From positions 113,889 through 177,888 of the forward strand of contig QENA01000012.1 of NCBI GenBank assembly GCA_003331045.1: a stretch of 64,000 nt of DNA. Reading direction: 5' to 3'. Source of the DNA: Candidatus Tokpelaia sp. JSC189. GTDB taxonomy: Bacteria; Pseudomonadota; Alphaproteobacteria; Rhizobiales; Rhizobiaceae. A model generated the notes under the pieces. That model worked only from the letters and a program-made list of their open reading frames with translations, did not search any database and was not told the DNA's origin. Below are positions 52,405 to 62,395 of this stretch, one piece after another. Both the position numbers and the translations under genes were made by a program. Within the stretch, counting starts at the first letter, position 1; each line of letters begins with the position of its first letter.

Positions 52405-53286
52405 TTAATTTTGCAGCCGTTGGCAAATATCATCAAGCTGATCAAGTGTCTTATAATGAATACAAATATCACCACCTTTTGGTTTAGGTTTAATATCAAC
52501 CTGCATTCCAAGTTTATCACTTATAATCTTTTCTAATACCTTGGTATTGGTATCTTTTTTATACGGCGTTTTTTTCTTTGCTATTTTAAATAAGGTTCTG
52601 TTAGAAAGAGTTTCAGCCTGCCGGACGGAAAGCCCATCTTTAATGATACGTTCAGCCAATACCAATGGATTATCAGATGTAATAAGACACCGTGCATGTC
52701 CAGCCGACAAAGCTCCTCTGTTCAAAAGCTGCTGTACATCAACGGGCAATTTAAGCAAGCGAAGTGTATTGGCAACATGACTGCGGCTTTTCCCAATAAT
52801 CTGTCCTAAGTCTGCCTGTGTATATTCATATTCATCAATAAGCTGTTGATACCCTGAAGCTTCTTCAACTGGGTTAAGATCAGTACGTTGAATATTTTCA
52901 ATAATTGCTAGTTCAAGCGCAGTACGATCATCAACATCACGAATAATAACCGGAATTTGAAGTAGATCAGCCTTCTGTGCGGCACGCCAACGCCGCTCAC
53001 CAGCAATCAATTCATAATGCTCAGCCTTTACAAGGGAAGGACGAACGACAATAGGCTGAACAATACCATGTTTGCGGATAGATTGTGCTAGATCATCAAT
53101 CTCCGCATCAGGAAAATTCCGCCGTGGATTATGAGGATTGCGTATCACCAATTTTATTGGCATTTGTTTTTCCGATGTTAGGGTAACGGATATTTTTGAC
53201 TCTTCTCCTGAGAGTGGCATATCAATATCGCCAATAAGCGCTGCTAGCCCACGGCCCAGTCTTTTTCTTGATTGATCTTCGCCCAT
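52405..53286 (-). CDS. parB: Chromosome-partitioning protein ParB
   Basis: CTPase clamp that loads at parS and spreads to segregate the origin. The N-terminal RLGRGLAALIGD is the ParA-contact region. The CTP/ParB box GERRWRAAQKA is near residue 97, and a helix-turn-helix (TQADLGQIIGKSRSHVANTLRLL) lies near 150. The C-terminal dimer domain ends DQLDDICQRLQN. Three ATG codons run in tandem at 53292-53284; the third is chosen since AGAG is best spaced for it. A perfect parS lies 1.4 kb away. Confidence 0.94.
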   Translation of the reverse strand: MGEDQSRKRLGRGLAALIGDIDMPLSGEESKISVTLTSEKQMPIKLVIRNPHNPRRNFPDAEIDDLAQSIRKHGIVQPIVVRPSLVKAEHYELIAGERRWRAAQKADLLQIPVIIRDVDDRTALELAIIENIQRTDLNPVEEASGYQQLIDEYEYTQADLGQIIGKSRSHVANTLRLLKLPVDVQQLLNRGALSAGHARCLITSDNPLVLAERIIKDGLSVRQAETLSNRTLFKIAKKKTPYKKDTNTKVLEKIISDKLGMQVDIKPKPKGGDICIHYKTLDQLDDICQRLQN

Positions 53287-53426
53287 CATCATCTCTTTTT
53301 TATTAAAAATTTATCTATACAGATTCAAAAAAAACAAAAATGTTTTAATATCTCAGATAATTGCCTTTATCAGATTTACATATACAAAATAAATCTCAGT
53401 TTATTTTTTCTTCTTAATACGTTAAC

Positions 53427-54224
53427 TCAGGCCAAACGAAGATACCGCTCACGCTGGATTACCTCAGAAGCAAGCTGCAAATAAGCTTGGCTCCCTGCAC
53501 ATTTCAGATCGTAGAGCAAAGCAGGTTTACCAAAAGATGGCGCTTCTGAAATACGCACATTACGTGGTATGACTGTGCGATAAACTTTTTCTCCCATAAA
53601 AGCGCGCACATCTTCTACAACCTGATTGGCCAGATTATTTCTTCCATCATACATAGTCAAAATAATTCCTTGAATACTCAACTGTGGGTTAAGGCGTTCT
53701 TTTACCCGTCTAACAGTTTTAAGCAATTGACTTAGCCCTTCAAGAGCAAGAAACTCACACTGTAGGGGAACTAACACAGAATCTGCAGCCCCCATAGCAT
53801 TTAATGTCAAAAGATTTAAAGAAGGTGGACAGTCAATTAGGACATAAGTGAATTTTGATATAGCTTTTACATTTTGGCGTAGCGCATTTCTTAGTCGATA
53901 AGTGCGATCTGAATGCGTAGAAATTTCCATTTCGACCCCCAAAAGGTCAAGTGTTGATGGAACAATGAATAGATTAGGCACATCCGTTCGAAGTGCAGAT
54001 TCTGTAACAGATGTTCCGTTTATAAGCACATTATAGGAAGACAACCGGCGATTATTACGATCAATACCAAGTCCTGTACTTGCATTCCCTTGTGGATCAA
54101 TATCAATAACAAGAACTTTTTCACCGATAGCAGCTAATGCTGTTGCCAGATTAATAGCGGTTGTTGTTTTCCCAACACCTCCTTTCTGGTTTGCAATAGC
54201 AATAATCCGTTCTTCATTTTTCAT
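53427..54224 (-). CDS. parA: Chromosome-partitioning ATPase ParA
   Basis: Walker-type ATPase that forms the nucleoid gradient pulling ParB-parS. It has 265 residues with the deviant Walker A KGGVGKTT (14-21), Walker A' IDIDPQGNASTG, and Walker B LIDCPPSLNLLT. AAAGG lies eight bases before the ATG. The genes run parA then parB. rsmG, which usually precedes parA in this order, is missing. Confidence 0.96.
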   Translation of the reverse strand: MKNEERIIAIANQKGGVGKTTTAINLATALAAIGEKVLVIDIDPQGNASTGLGIDRNNRRLSSYNVLINGTSVTESALRTDVPNLFIVPSTLDLLGVEMEISTHSDRTYRLRNALRQNVKAISKFTYVLIDCPPSLNLLTLNAMGAADSVLVPLQCEFLALEGLSQLLKTVRRVKERLNPQLSIQGIILTMYDGRNNLANQVVEDVRAFMGEKVYRTVIPRNVRISEAPSFGKPALLYDLKCAGSQAYLQLASEVIQRERYLRLA

Positions 54225-54656
54225 TAGGCCAGCCTTTCATGTTGATCTGTAGATCAGAAGATTTCTATTCTCCAGAATAACAGATTTTTCTATTTTACAG
54301 AATCAGATATCCATTGTGCAGCTATTTCCTCAAATTCATATAGACAATTCCATTCTTTTTGCATTTAAATAACAATTTGAATAATAAGTATTTCGACTAA
54401 ACTAAAATTTTACTTAAAAAGAAAGAGCAATAATAATATCTAATTAATCTATGATAATAGACAGAAAATTTAAAACAGTATTTTACTATTTCTTTTAATA
54501 AGCTCAATAAAGATTATTTTCTATGTTTTTTGAATGGTTATCATAATGGCAGAAATCTACTACCAAGCAACCTCAAACTAATTCATAACCTCTAGTTACA
54601 ATGGGAAATCTATACTTGATTGAAATATGTTGTTTTTTATAAATCAAGTGTACCGC
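54225..54656. other. AT-rich spacer where rsmG is expected
   Basis: Between parA and the parS palindrome there is no coding frame and no readable trace of rsmG. It must contain the parA promoter. Confidence 0.5.
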
Positions 54657-54714
54657 ATTATCAATAAGATTGCCAAATGTTTCACGTGAAACATTTGGCA
54701 ATCTTATTGATAAT
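54657..54714. repeat. 58-bp perfect palindrome centred on parS
   Basis: Bases 54657-54685 are the exact reverse complement of 54686-54714, with no mismatch and no spacer. The centre is the parS site. The flanks, beyond the 16-bp site, extend the symmetry by 21 bp on each side. As RNA it would form one long hairpin 17 bp beyond the mnmG stop, so it might also end mnmG transcription, though no U-run follows. Confidence 0.97.
54678..54693. promoter_or_regulatory. parS centromere site
   Basis: TGTTTCACGTGAAACA is the exact 16-bp bacterial parS consensus bound by ParB. It lies between mnmG and parA, 6.4 kb from the probable origin. Confidence 0.97.
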
Positions 54715-54731
54715 TATAAAACGCTAATCAA

Positions 54732-56600
54732 TCACGTGGTAGTCTTTTGCAAATGGCGTAACCGCTGGATATGTGTTATAATCAGCAAAAGAGCCGTCGG
54801 TGTCATACCATCAATTTTTTGTGCCTCTGCAATTGTACGTGGCGATCTCTGTAATAATTTAGTTTTTAATTCATTCGATAAACCAGAAATATCATCAAAC
54901 TTTAGATCATCAGAAATAATTAGTCTTTCATCACGTTCCAGAACTGCCATATCCTGCTGCTGGCGTTGCATATAAACCGCATATTGCGCTTCTATCTCTA
55001 GTGATTCCATGGTTTTAGTATTGAATTGACCAAATTCAGGCCAGATTTCAATAAGCTTTGCGCTATTGATTTCCGGATAGGAAAGAAGATCATAAGCTGT
55101 ACGATGAACACCATCTCGATTGACCTTAAAACCATAAACTGCAGCTTCATTCGGTGTAAGAGAAATAGATTTAGCAAATTCTCTGGCTTTCTGTAGCACT
55201 TCACTTTGTCGTAAAAATGTTGTTTCTCTTTTCCGGCTAATTAAACCCAATTCTATACCAAGTGGTGTTAAACGTTCATCAGCATTATCCGCTCGTAAGG
55301 AGAGGCGAAATTCAGAACGAGAGGTAAACATTCGATAAGGTTCACTGATACCACATGAAACCAGATCATCAATCATAACACCAATATAAGCCTGTGTCCG
55401 TTGAATAATGATAGGGGACAGATCTCCTGCCTTGCGGGCAGCATTCAATCCGGCAACTAGCCCCTGTGCAGCAGCTTCTTCGTAGCCAGTCGTGCCATTG
55501 ATCTGACCGGCAAGAAAAAGTCCTGGTATTGCACGCAGTTCAAGAGAACGTTCAAGCTGACGAGGGTCAATAAAATCATATTCAATGGCATATCCTGGCT
55601 GCAACACTTTTACATGCTGCAAACCTTTAATGCTCTTAATCAACATATTCTGTATATTTTCAGGTAATGATGTAGAAATACCATTAGGATAGATTGTATC
55701 ATCATTAAGACCTTCTGGTTCAAGAAAAATCTGATGTCCATCACGATCGCCAAATTTAACAATTTTGTCTTCAATAGAAGGACAATAACGCGGGCCTATA
55801 CCTTTTATCGCACCAGAATACATGGCACAACAATGAAGATTTTCACGGATAATTCGGTGTGTCTCTACATTTGTCCGTGTAATAGCACAGTTAATTTGTG
55901 GTTCTTTTATCCTTTCTGTCAAAAGCGAAAAAGGTATAGGCTCATTATCCGGTTTCTGCCAATCAAGTCCATGCCAATCAATTGTTTTACCATCAAGTCG
56001 AGGAGGAGTGCCTGTTTTCAAACGCCCAAGCCTGATCTGATAATATGCTAGTCGTTCAGCTAATTTCTGTGCAGGTTTTTCTCCCATACGGCCAGCAGGC
56101 CAAGTTTTATCACCAATATGAATAAGCCCCCGTAAAAAAGTACCTGTAGTAAGAACAACACTGCCAGCCCTTATAACACCACCTTTAGTAAGAATAATAC
56201 CAGAAATTTTGCTACTTTCGATAACAAGATCTATTACTTCGTCTTCTATAAGAAATAGATTTTTCTGTTCATAAATAAGAGTCTGAACAGACTCACGATA
56301 TAATTTGCGATCAATTTGCGTTCTGAGACCACGAACTGCAGGGCCTTTACGTCGATTCAATAACCGGAACTGAATACCTCCTTTATCAGCTGCGCGTCCC
56401 ATTAAACCGTCAAGAGCATCTATTTCACGAACAAGATGACCTTTACCTAAACCGCCAATTGCCGGATTACAGGACATTACACCAATCGTTGCAAACTGAT
56501 AAGTTATAAGTGCAGTCCTAGCACCTGATCGAGCAGCAGCAGAGGCTGCTTCACAGCCGGCATGTCCACCACCAACAACAATGACATCAAACTGATTCAC
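54732..56600 (-). CDS. mnmG: tRNA uridine-5-carboxymethylaminomethyl modification enzyme MnmG (GidA)
   Basis: FAD protein that works with MnmE to modify the wobble uridine of several tRNAs. The 622 residues include the dinucleotide loop [14 protein letters not shown], the [23 protein letters not shown] block, and a C-terminal helical domain. A GTG at 56600 begins [12 protein letters not shown] and has AGGA seven bases upstream; an ATG at 56657 would add 19 atypical residues and lacks a spaced ribosome site. Confidence 0.93.
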   Translation of the reverse strand: MNQFDVIVVGGGHAGCEAASAAARSGARTALITYQFATIGVMSCNPAIGGLGKGHLVREIDALDGLMGRAADKGGIQFRLLNRRKGPAVRGLRTQIDRKLYRESVQTLIYEQKNLFLIEDEVIDLVIESSKISGIILTKGGVIRAGSVVLTTGTFLRGLIHIGDKTWPAGRMGEKPAQKLAERLAYYQIRLGRLKTGTPPRLDGKTIDWHGLDWQKPDNEPIPFSLLTERIKEPQINCAITRTNVETHRIIRENLHCCAMYSGAIKGIGPRYCPSIEDKIVKFGDRDGHQIFLEPEGLNDDTIYPNGISTSLPENIQNMLIKSIKGLQHVKVLQPGYAIEYDFIDPRQLERSLELRAIPGLFLAGQINGTTGYEEAAAQGLVAGLNAARKAGDLSPIIIQRTQAYIGVMIDDLVSCGISEPYRMFTSRSEFRLSLRADNADERLTPLGIELGLISRKRETTFLRQSEVLQKAREFAKSISLTPNEAAVYGFKVNRDGVHRTAYDLLSYPEINSAKLIEIWPEFGQFNTKTMESLEIEAQYAVYMQRQQQDMAVLERDERLIISDDLKFDDISGLSNELKTKLLQRSPRTIAEAQKIDGMTPTALLLIITHIQRLRHLQKTTT

Positions 56601-56740
56601 ACTGTAATTCCTAATCAGACAAAAATCAGAAAGCAGATATATCCGGGTTCCTGACATATTAGGTGAATAAATTTTCCTTTATTCAAATTTATTTTCTGCG
56701 AAAATGTTTCATATAAGACTTTTTTAAAGTATCCTGATTG

Positions 56741-58048
56741 CTATTTACCAATACAGAATTCGGAAAATATTACATCAAGCAAATCTTCAATATCAATATC
56801 ACCGGTAACACGACCAAGATAATTTGAAGCATAACGCAGATGTTCTGCTCGAAGTTCAGGATTAGAAGTGTCAGTTTCCAATGCTGCGTTTAGCTCAGAA
56901 AGTCCATTTTCCAAAAGTGTGATCTGCCTTCTGCGAGCAGGTACAATATCTCCGATATTCACAATTTTTTCATGACAGAATGTTGTTAATTTTTCAATGA
57001 AACCATCCCATCCCTCACCTGTCCAAACAGAAAATTGTAGTGGCCATCTGTTACAGTCCCCTCTGCCTAAATCAAGTTTATTTCCGATGTGCCAGACTGT
57101 TGTTGATATTTCTGGTAAATCAACTATCTGTGGATTATGCATATCATCAAGAAGAATAATAAGATCAGCTTCTTTCATACGTGCAATAGCGACATCAATA
57201 CCTATTTTTTCAATATGATTTTCTGTATCCCGCAAACCCGCTGTATCTATTACAAAAATCGGCAGGGTATCAATAATAAGCCGTATCTCGAGAGCATCAC
57301 GTGTAGTTCCTGCCTCTTCTGTAACAATAGAAACGTCTCGTCCTGCAAGACGATTCATTACACTTGATTTTCCAGAATTTGGTGCTCCAGCAATAACAAT
57401 TTTTAATCCATCACGCATGACTTCTGCACGCTTACCATTATGAATATGCTGCAAGATATCATCTCTTAAACAAATTATATCTGCCCAGATACGATCGTGA
57501 GCAAAATTTGAAATGTCTTCTTCATCTGAAAAATCAAGTTCTGTTTCAATCAATGCACGCGCTTTTATAAGACTACTTCTCCAATTACGATAAAGCGTAG
57601 CCAAAGCACCACTTGTGCCCATGACAGCAAGCCGACGCTGGCTTTCTGTTTCAGCATTAATTATATCAGCTAAGCCTTCTGCTTCTGTCAGGTCGAGCTT
57701 TCCCTCAGCAAAAGCTCGACGTGCAAATTCTCCGGGTTCTGCTAACCGAAATCCTGGAATAGCAGTAAGCTCCTCAAGAATACGTGCAACAACCGCTTTA
57801 CCACCATGTAAATGAAATTCAGCGCAATCTTCACCAGTAAAACTTTTTGGTGCGGGAAAATAAACGACTAGCGCCTTGTCCAAAATCTCTGCTGATGAAG
57901 AGCGTATTGTACAAAGACTCATGTAACGCGGTTCAGGAATAAATCCAATAAATTGTCTCAATATACTTTTGATGCACGGGCCAGTCAATCGAACGATTGC
58001 TATTCCTGAAGGAAGAAGTCCACTTGATAATGCAAAAATCGTGTCCAT
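56741..58048 (-). CDS. mnmE: tRNA modification GTPase MnmE (TrmE)
   Basis: GTPase partner of MnmG. The 435 residues comprise a tetrahydrofolate-binding N-terminal domain, then a G domain with GAPNSGKSS near 223 and DTAGLRDT near 268, and the C-terminal CIGK motif (432-435) required for modification. It starts 19 bp after the rho stop. Confidence 0.96.
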   Translation of the reverse strand: MDTIFALSSGLLPSGIAIVRLTGPCIKSILRQFIGFIPEPRYMSLCTIRSSSAEILDKALVVYFPAPKSFTGEDCAEFHLHGGKAVVARILEELTAIPGFRLAEPGEFARRAFAEGKLDLTEAEGLADIINAETESQRRLAVMGTSGALATLYRNWRSSLIKARALIETELDFSDEEDISNFAHDRIWADIICLRDDILQHIHNGKRAEVMRDGLKIVIAGAPNSGKSSVMNRLAGRDVSIVTEEAGTTRDALEIRLIIDTLPIFVIDTAGLRDTENHIEKIGIDVAIARMKEADLIILLDDMHNPQIVDLPEISTTVWHIGNKLDLGRGDCNRWPLQFSVWTGEGWDGFIEKLTTFCHEKIVNIGDIVPARRRQITLLENGLSELNAALETDTSNPELRAEHLRYASNYLGRVTGDIDIEDLLDVIFSEFCIGK

Positions 58049-58067
58049 CTAAACCTTATTTAAATAT

Positions 58068-59333
58068 TTAGGTATTCATGGAGTCAAAAAACTCAGTATT
58101 TGTCTTGGTCTGTTTCAACTTATCAATCAAGAACTCGACAGAATCTGTTGTTCCCATGGACGCAAGAATACGCCGTAAAACAAATATTTTTTGTAGACCC
58201 TGACGTGGGATAAGTAGATCCTCCTTACGCGTACCGGATTTTAGGATATCGATTGCTGGGAAAATACGTTTATCAGCAATTTTACGGTCAAGAACAATTT
58301 CGGAATTTCCTGTTCCCTTGAACTCCTCAAAGATTACCTCATCCATACGGCTCCCAGTATCAATCAATGCAGTTGCAATAATAGTCAATGATCCACCTTC
58401 TTCAATATTACGAGCAGCACCAAAAAAACGCTTTGGCCGCTGCAGTGCATTTGCATCAACACCACCTGTAAGAACTTTTCCGGATGAAGGGACAACCGTA
58501 TTATAAGCACGGCCAAGACGGGTAATAGAATCCAGAAGAATGACAACATCCCTGCCGTGTTCAACCAAACGTTTAGCTTTTTCAATAACCATTTCAGCTA
58601 CTTGCACATGCCGTGATGCTGGCTCATCGAAAGTGGAAGATACAACTTCTCCCTTTACCGAACGCTGCATATCTGTCACTTCTTCTGGCCGTTCATCAAT
58701 CAACAAAACGATCAGGTAACATTCTGAATGATTACCCGTGATTGAATGGGCAATATTCTGCAATAATACAGTCTTACCCGTGCGCGGCGGTGCAACAATA
58801 AGTCCGCGTTGTCCTTTGCCAAGTGGTGCAATAAGATCGATCACTCGTGGCGACATGTCCTTATTTGTCGGGTTATCGTATTCCATCTGCAACCGCCTAT
58901 TTGGGTAAAGCGGTGTTAGATTATCAAAGTGTATCTTATGGCGGATTGTTTCAGGATCTTCAAAATTAATAGTATTGACCTTGAGAAGAGCAAAATACCG
59001 TTCACCTTCTTTCGGGCTGCGGATAGGTCCTTCAACCGTATCACCGGTTTTCAGAGAAAACCGCCTGATCTGTGAAGGAGCAAGATAAATATCATCTGGA
59101 CCTGGCAGATAATTGGCATCAGCAGAACGCAAAAAGCCAAAGCCATCCTGTAAAACTTCAACAACACCTTCACCTATAATCTCGACATCCTGCAATGCCA
59201 AGTTCTTTAAAATTGCAAACATAAGTTCCTGTTTGCGCATAGAATTGGCATTTTCGACCTCAAGTGTTTCAGCAAAAGCGATGAGTTCCATCGGAGTTTT
59301 GCTCTTGAGTTCCTGAAGTTTCATTTCTTGCAT
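58068..59333 (-). CDS. rho: Transcription termination factor Rho
   Basis: Hexameric RNA helicase ending transcripts. The 421 residues from the ATG at 59333 include the N-terminal [21 protein letters not shown]-binding [20 protein letters not shown], the Walker [12 protein letters not shown] and [12 protein letters not shown]. An ATG five codons earlier (59348) is possible; neither has a ribosome site, and the shorter form matches the usual rhizobial N-terminus. Confidence 0.94.
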   Translation of the reverse strand: MQEMKLQELKSKTPMELIAFAETLEVENANSMRKQELMFAILKNLALQDVEIIGEGVVEVLQDGFGFLRSADANYLPGPDDIYLAPSQIRRFSLKTGDTVEGPIRSPKEGERYFALLKVNTINFEDPETIRHKIHFDNLTPLYPNRRLQMEYDNPTNKDMSPRVIDLIAPLGKGQRGLIVAPPRTGKTVLLQNIAHSITGNHSECYLIVLLIDERPEEVTDMQRSVKGEVVSSTFDEPASRHVQVAEMVIEKAKRLVEHGRDVVILLDSITRLGRAYNTVVPSSGKVLTGGVDANALQRPKRFFGAARNIEEGGSLTIIATALIDTGSRMDEVIFEEFKGTGNSEIVLDRKIADKRIFPAIDILKSGTRKEDLLIPRQGLQKIFVLRRILASMGTTDSVEFLIDKLKQTKTNTEFFDSMNT

Positions 59334-59511
59334 GAGAAGAATGTCCATAATTTAAATTAGAGAAAAGTAATAATTACTCACATGAATCTGAGTTTTAGGA
59401 AAAATTTCAATTGCGAGAATTATCTAGGAGGTAGGAATGAAACCTTATCATACAGCATCTTATCTCTTTCTGCAAGAGATTATCTAGATGTAAAATATTG
59501 TCAATTTCGGT

Positions 59512-59952
59512 TTAATCGGGAATCTTAATAATTACTGCAATCACTGCAATAATTATCAGAGCGGTAGGCACTTCGTTAAGGATACGCCAGCTTTTTTCTG
59601 ATAGCTGATTTCTATTCTGGGCAAAATGACGGGTGGCTCGCATCAGAAATCCGTGGAAAGCAGAAAGCAGTATGACAACTATAAACTTTAGATGGAGCCA
59701 TCCACCGCGAAAATCATAAATTTTCCAAGCAATCCATAGACCGGTGATCCATGCTATAACCATGGCTGGGTTCATAATGTAACACAACAGGCGTCGTTCC
59801 ATCAATTTGAAGGTTTTACTTTGAGAAAAATCTTTTCTTGTTCGACAGTGATAGATAAAAAGTCTTGGCAGATAAAGCATTGCTGCCATCCAACTAATGA
59901 CAGCAATAACATGGACCGCTTTTATCCAGAGATAAGTGTTATTTGCAATCAA
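59512..59952 (-). CDS. hemJ: Protoporphyrinogen oxidase HemJ
   Basis: Membrane protein of 146 residues with four hydrophobic segments that oxidises protoporphyrinogen IX in most alphaproteobacteria. The conserved histidine is in IKAVHVIAVISWMA, with LYLPRLF following and the second-half block WLHLKF. The start is a TTG at 59952 with GGAGG ten bases upstream, and no suitable ATG exists. It sits between hemE and rho, the usual place. Confidence 0.92.
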   Translation of the reverse strand: MIANNTYLWIKAVHVIAVISWMAAMLYLPRLFIYHCRTRKDFSQSKTFKLMERRLLCYIMNPAMVIAWITGLWIAWKIYDFRGGWLHLKFIVVILLSAFHGFLMRATRHFAQNRNQLSEKSWRILNEVPTALIIIAVIAVIIKIPD

Positions 59953-60027
59953 GGTTGAATAGCCTCCATAAAGTGATGATAATGATCAGAAGTACTATAA
60001 GTAGACTTTAGAGAATGTATTTTTGTC

Positions 60028-61059
60028 TTAATTATTGATCTGATTTCTTCGGACACGTTTTATCATTTGCTCAACATGTTTGATAGGGGTATTTGGTATG
60101 ATACCATGTCCTAGATTAAAGATAAGTGGCCCTTTACCCAACTTGGCAAGAATAGCATCCACACCGCAATCAAGGGCATCTCCTCCTGCAACAAGCCGCA
60201 TAGGATCTAAATTTCCCTGTACAGGAAAATCTTTCTGTAGTCTTTCAGCAAAGAACAATGGCACTGACCAGTCAAGTCCTAATGCCGTAATACCCGTCTT
60301 TTCTGCATAATCCTTGTAAAATAGATTGGCTCCACGAGGAAAACCGATGATTGGTATTTCTGGGTAAATCTGCCTGATCTTTTTTACCATACGCTGGACT
60401 GGTTGTATACACATTCTCTCAAAGGAAATGTTGTCAAGTGCGCCTGCCCAAGAGTCAAATATCTGAATCACATCAGCACCAGCGTTGATTTGCTTGAGAA
60501 GATAGTCGACTGAAACATCAATAAGACATTCAAGCAATGAATTCATTGCTTGTGGATGAAAGTAGGAAAAAAGACGTGCAGATGCCTGGTCGAAAGTTCC
60601 ATGACCAGCTATCATATATGTCGCAACAGTCCATGGCGCTCCACAAAATCCGATTAAGCTTATCTTGTCATCGAGTTTAGATCTAACTCGTTCAATTGTC
60701 TCAAAGGATGGAGAAAGACGTTCTATAACATTTATTACGTCGAGTTTTTCTATATCTTTTTCGGTCAAAGGGGTCATAACAGGACCCTGGTTTTCCTCAA
60801 ATCGTAAATCTCTTCCTAAAGCATGGGGAACAACAAGAATATCAGAGAAAAGTATGGCTGCATCAAAACCAAAGCGACGTATGGGTTGTAATGTCACTTC
60901 TGCAGCGAGAACAGGTGTATAACAGAGCTTGAGGAAACTTCCTGCTGTCTCCCGTGTATGCTTGTATTCGGGCAAATAACGGCCTGCCTGACGCATCATC
61001 CAGATTGGTGGGGGAAAAAGACTTTCACCTTTTATGACCTTCACTAGTTTAGTGTCCAT
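60028..61059 (-). CDS. hemE: Uroporphyrinogen decarboxylase
   Basis: Cytosolic enzyme decarboxylating uroporphyrinogen III to coproporphyrinogen III. It has 343 residues with the substrate-binding [17 protein letters not shown] near residue 16 and the second signature block [13 protein letters not shown] near 137. In Caulobacter and relatives hemE borders the chromosome origin, which fits the DnaA boxes just upstream. Confidence 0.97.
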   Translation of the reverse strand: MDTKLVKVIKGESLFPPPIWMMRQAGRYLPEYKHTRETAGSFLKLCYTPVLAAEVTLQPIRRFGFDAAILFSDILVVPHALGRDLRFEENQGPVMTPLTEKDIEKLDVINVIERLSPSFETIERVRSKLDDKISLIGFCGAPWTVATYMIAGHGTFDQASARLFSYFHPQAMNSLLECLIDVSVDYLLKQINAGADVIQIFDSWAGALDNISFERMCIQPVQRMVKKIRQIYPEIPIIGFPRGANLFYKDYAEKTGITALGLDWSVPLFFAERLQKDFPVQGNLDPMRLVAGGDALDCGVDAILAKLGKGPLIFNLGHGIIPNTPIKHVEQMIKRVRRNQINN

Positions 61060-61171
61060 TTATGATTGATCCAGTGTACTTTTGATAAAGTCAAAAAATA
61101 AAAATTTTTTAAAAAATGGGATTTTGATTCTTAGACTCTGTGAATAGTGTGAATTATAAAATATCCTATAC

Positions 61172-61180
61172 TTATCCACA
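61172..61180 (+). promoter_or_regulatory. DnaA box (exact consensus)
   Basis: TTATCCACA, identical to the high-affinity DnaA box, in the hemE-maf spacer. Confidence 0.8.
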
Positions 61181-61378
61181 AAACTATAAGTCTGGAAATC
61201 AAGGCAGTATGTAAATTATACTAGCTTATGTGAAAAATGATTTTTCTTAAAAAGGTAATGTGATTCAGTCACATATCGAAGATATTTACTCGCGAATAAA
61301 GATCACTTTCTTTGTAAGCCCCTTGTTCAATCCCCATTTTTCAAAACTGTGAAAAAATAATAACAACATTAAGATAAT

Positions 61379-61387
61379 TGTGGATAA
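61379..61387 (-). promoter_or_regulatory. DnaA box (exact consensus, reverse)
   Basis: TGTGGATAA, the reverse complement of the high-affinity DnaA box, 200 bp from the first and in opposite orientation. Confidence 0.8.
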
Positions 61388-61523
61388 ACCCTCTTATTAC
61401 AGAATGATTTTTTACAATATGAGTAAATAATAGTAAAAACTACACACATTTCAACAGCTCTACAAAAAAAGCGGTGATAGACTTAATTTTCTGCTTTCAT
61501 TTCTTCATGATTTCTGACTCAAT

Positions 61524-61538
61524 TTAACGAATCCTTAA
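61524..61538. promoter_or_regulatory. CtrA-type binding site
   Basis: TTAA, seven bases, TTAA: the full CtrA consensus. The spacer contains GAATC, a CcrM methylation site. CtrA bound near the origin blocks initiation in Caulobacter; a similar role is inferred. Confidence 0.6.
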
Positions 61539-61801
61539 CGCTTTTGAAGCGGAGGATATTGGTGTGGATATAATAACTATTTGATAATCACTGATTTTAA
61601 ATGAGTTTTATAAACGAATCGTAAATATGAATGGATGTCCTGCTGTTAGAAAACAGCAGGACTATCATCCTTTACCACTGACATGAAAAAGTTTTATGGA
61701 ACTAGTGTGTATTCCCCGTCTGAGTTGGAATTTTCTTCGTTCTGATTTTTATTAAGGCAAATAAAATTCGTTTTATTCGGTATGAAAGGTTGATATTCTT
61801 A

Positions 61802-62395
61802 ATGACTGATGAACTCATTCTTGCAAGCTCAAGTCCTTTTCGAGCGCGGTTAATAAAAAACGCTGGCCTTTCCATGAAAGTGGAGAACGCAAAAATTGAT
61901 GAGCGTTGTGTTGAAAAAAAACTGGGTAATCTTTCACCCAGGGAGCTTGCCCAGAAGCTGGCAGAAGAAAAAGCCCGTGAAGTTTCAATGCGTTTTCCTC
62001 AGGCTCTGGTGATTGGTTGTGATCAGACCTTGGAGCTTGAATGCAAGATTTTGCATAAACCTATAGATATGGACGATGCATATCATCGCCTGCTCGAATT
62101 GTCAGGCAAAACACATTATCTTTACACTGGTGTTGTCATTTTTAAAAATGGTCATTTGGTATGGGGCCATGTTGCAACAGCAAAAATGACAATCAGGTTG
62201 CTTGATCCCCGGTTTATTAATTATTATCTTACCCGTGTTGGAGCAGGTATATTGGCCAGTGTCGGAGCTTATCATATTGAAGGTGAAGGGATTCAGCTTT
62301 TTGAAAAAATCGAAGGTGATTATTTTACGATTGTAGGACTGCCACTTTTGCCGCTTCTGAATGAGTTCCGCAAACTGGGAGTTATTAATGTCTAA
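61802..62395 (+). CDS. Maf-family nucleotide pyrophosphatase
   Basis: House-cleaning nucleoside triphosphate pyrophosphatase of 197 residues. The Maf start LILASSSPFRARLI and the catalytic-acid block VIGCDQTLELE near residue 74 are present. A TTG at 61790 would add four residues; the ATG at 61802 has AAAGG about 12 bases upstream. In rhizobia a ppsR/DUF299 gene usually stands between the origin and maf; it is missing. Confidence 0.92.
   Translation: MTDELILASSSPFRARLIKNAGLSMKVENAKIDERCVEKKLGNLSPRELAQKLAEEKAREVSMRFPQALVIGCDQTLELECKILHKPIDMDDAYHRLLELSGKTHYLYTGVVIFKNGHLVWGHVATAKMTIRLLDPRFINYYLTRVGAGILASVGAYHIEGEGIQLFEKIEGDYFTIVGLPLLPLLNEFRKLGVINV

Larger units (their letters stand above)
61060..61801. 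other. Probable chromosome replication origin (oriC)
   Basis: This AT-rich, gene-free 740 bp lies between divergent hemE and maf. It has two exact DnaA boxes in opposite orientation (61172-61180, 61379-61387), two boxes of the relaxed form TTTTTCACA on the minus strand (61229-61237, 61348-61356) and one one-mismatch box (61563-61571). A CtrA-type box is present. A very AT-rich stretch at about 61078-61130 could unwind. GANTC sites (CcrM methylation) recur, one inside the CtrA box spacer. parAB and parS lie 7 kb away. The neighbourhood agrees with the hemE-linked origin of alphaproteobacteria. Confidence 0.8.
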
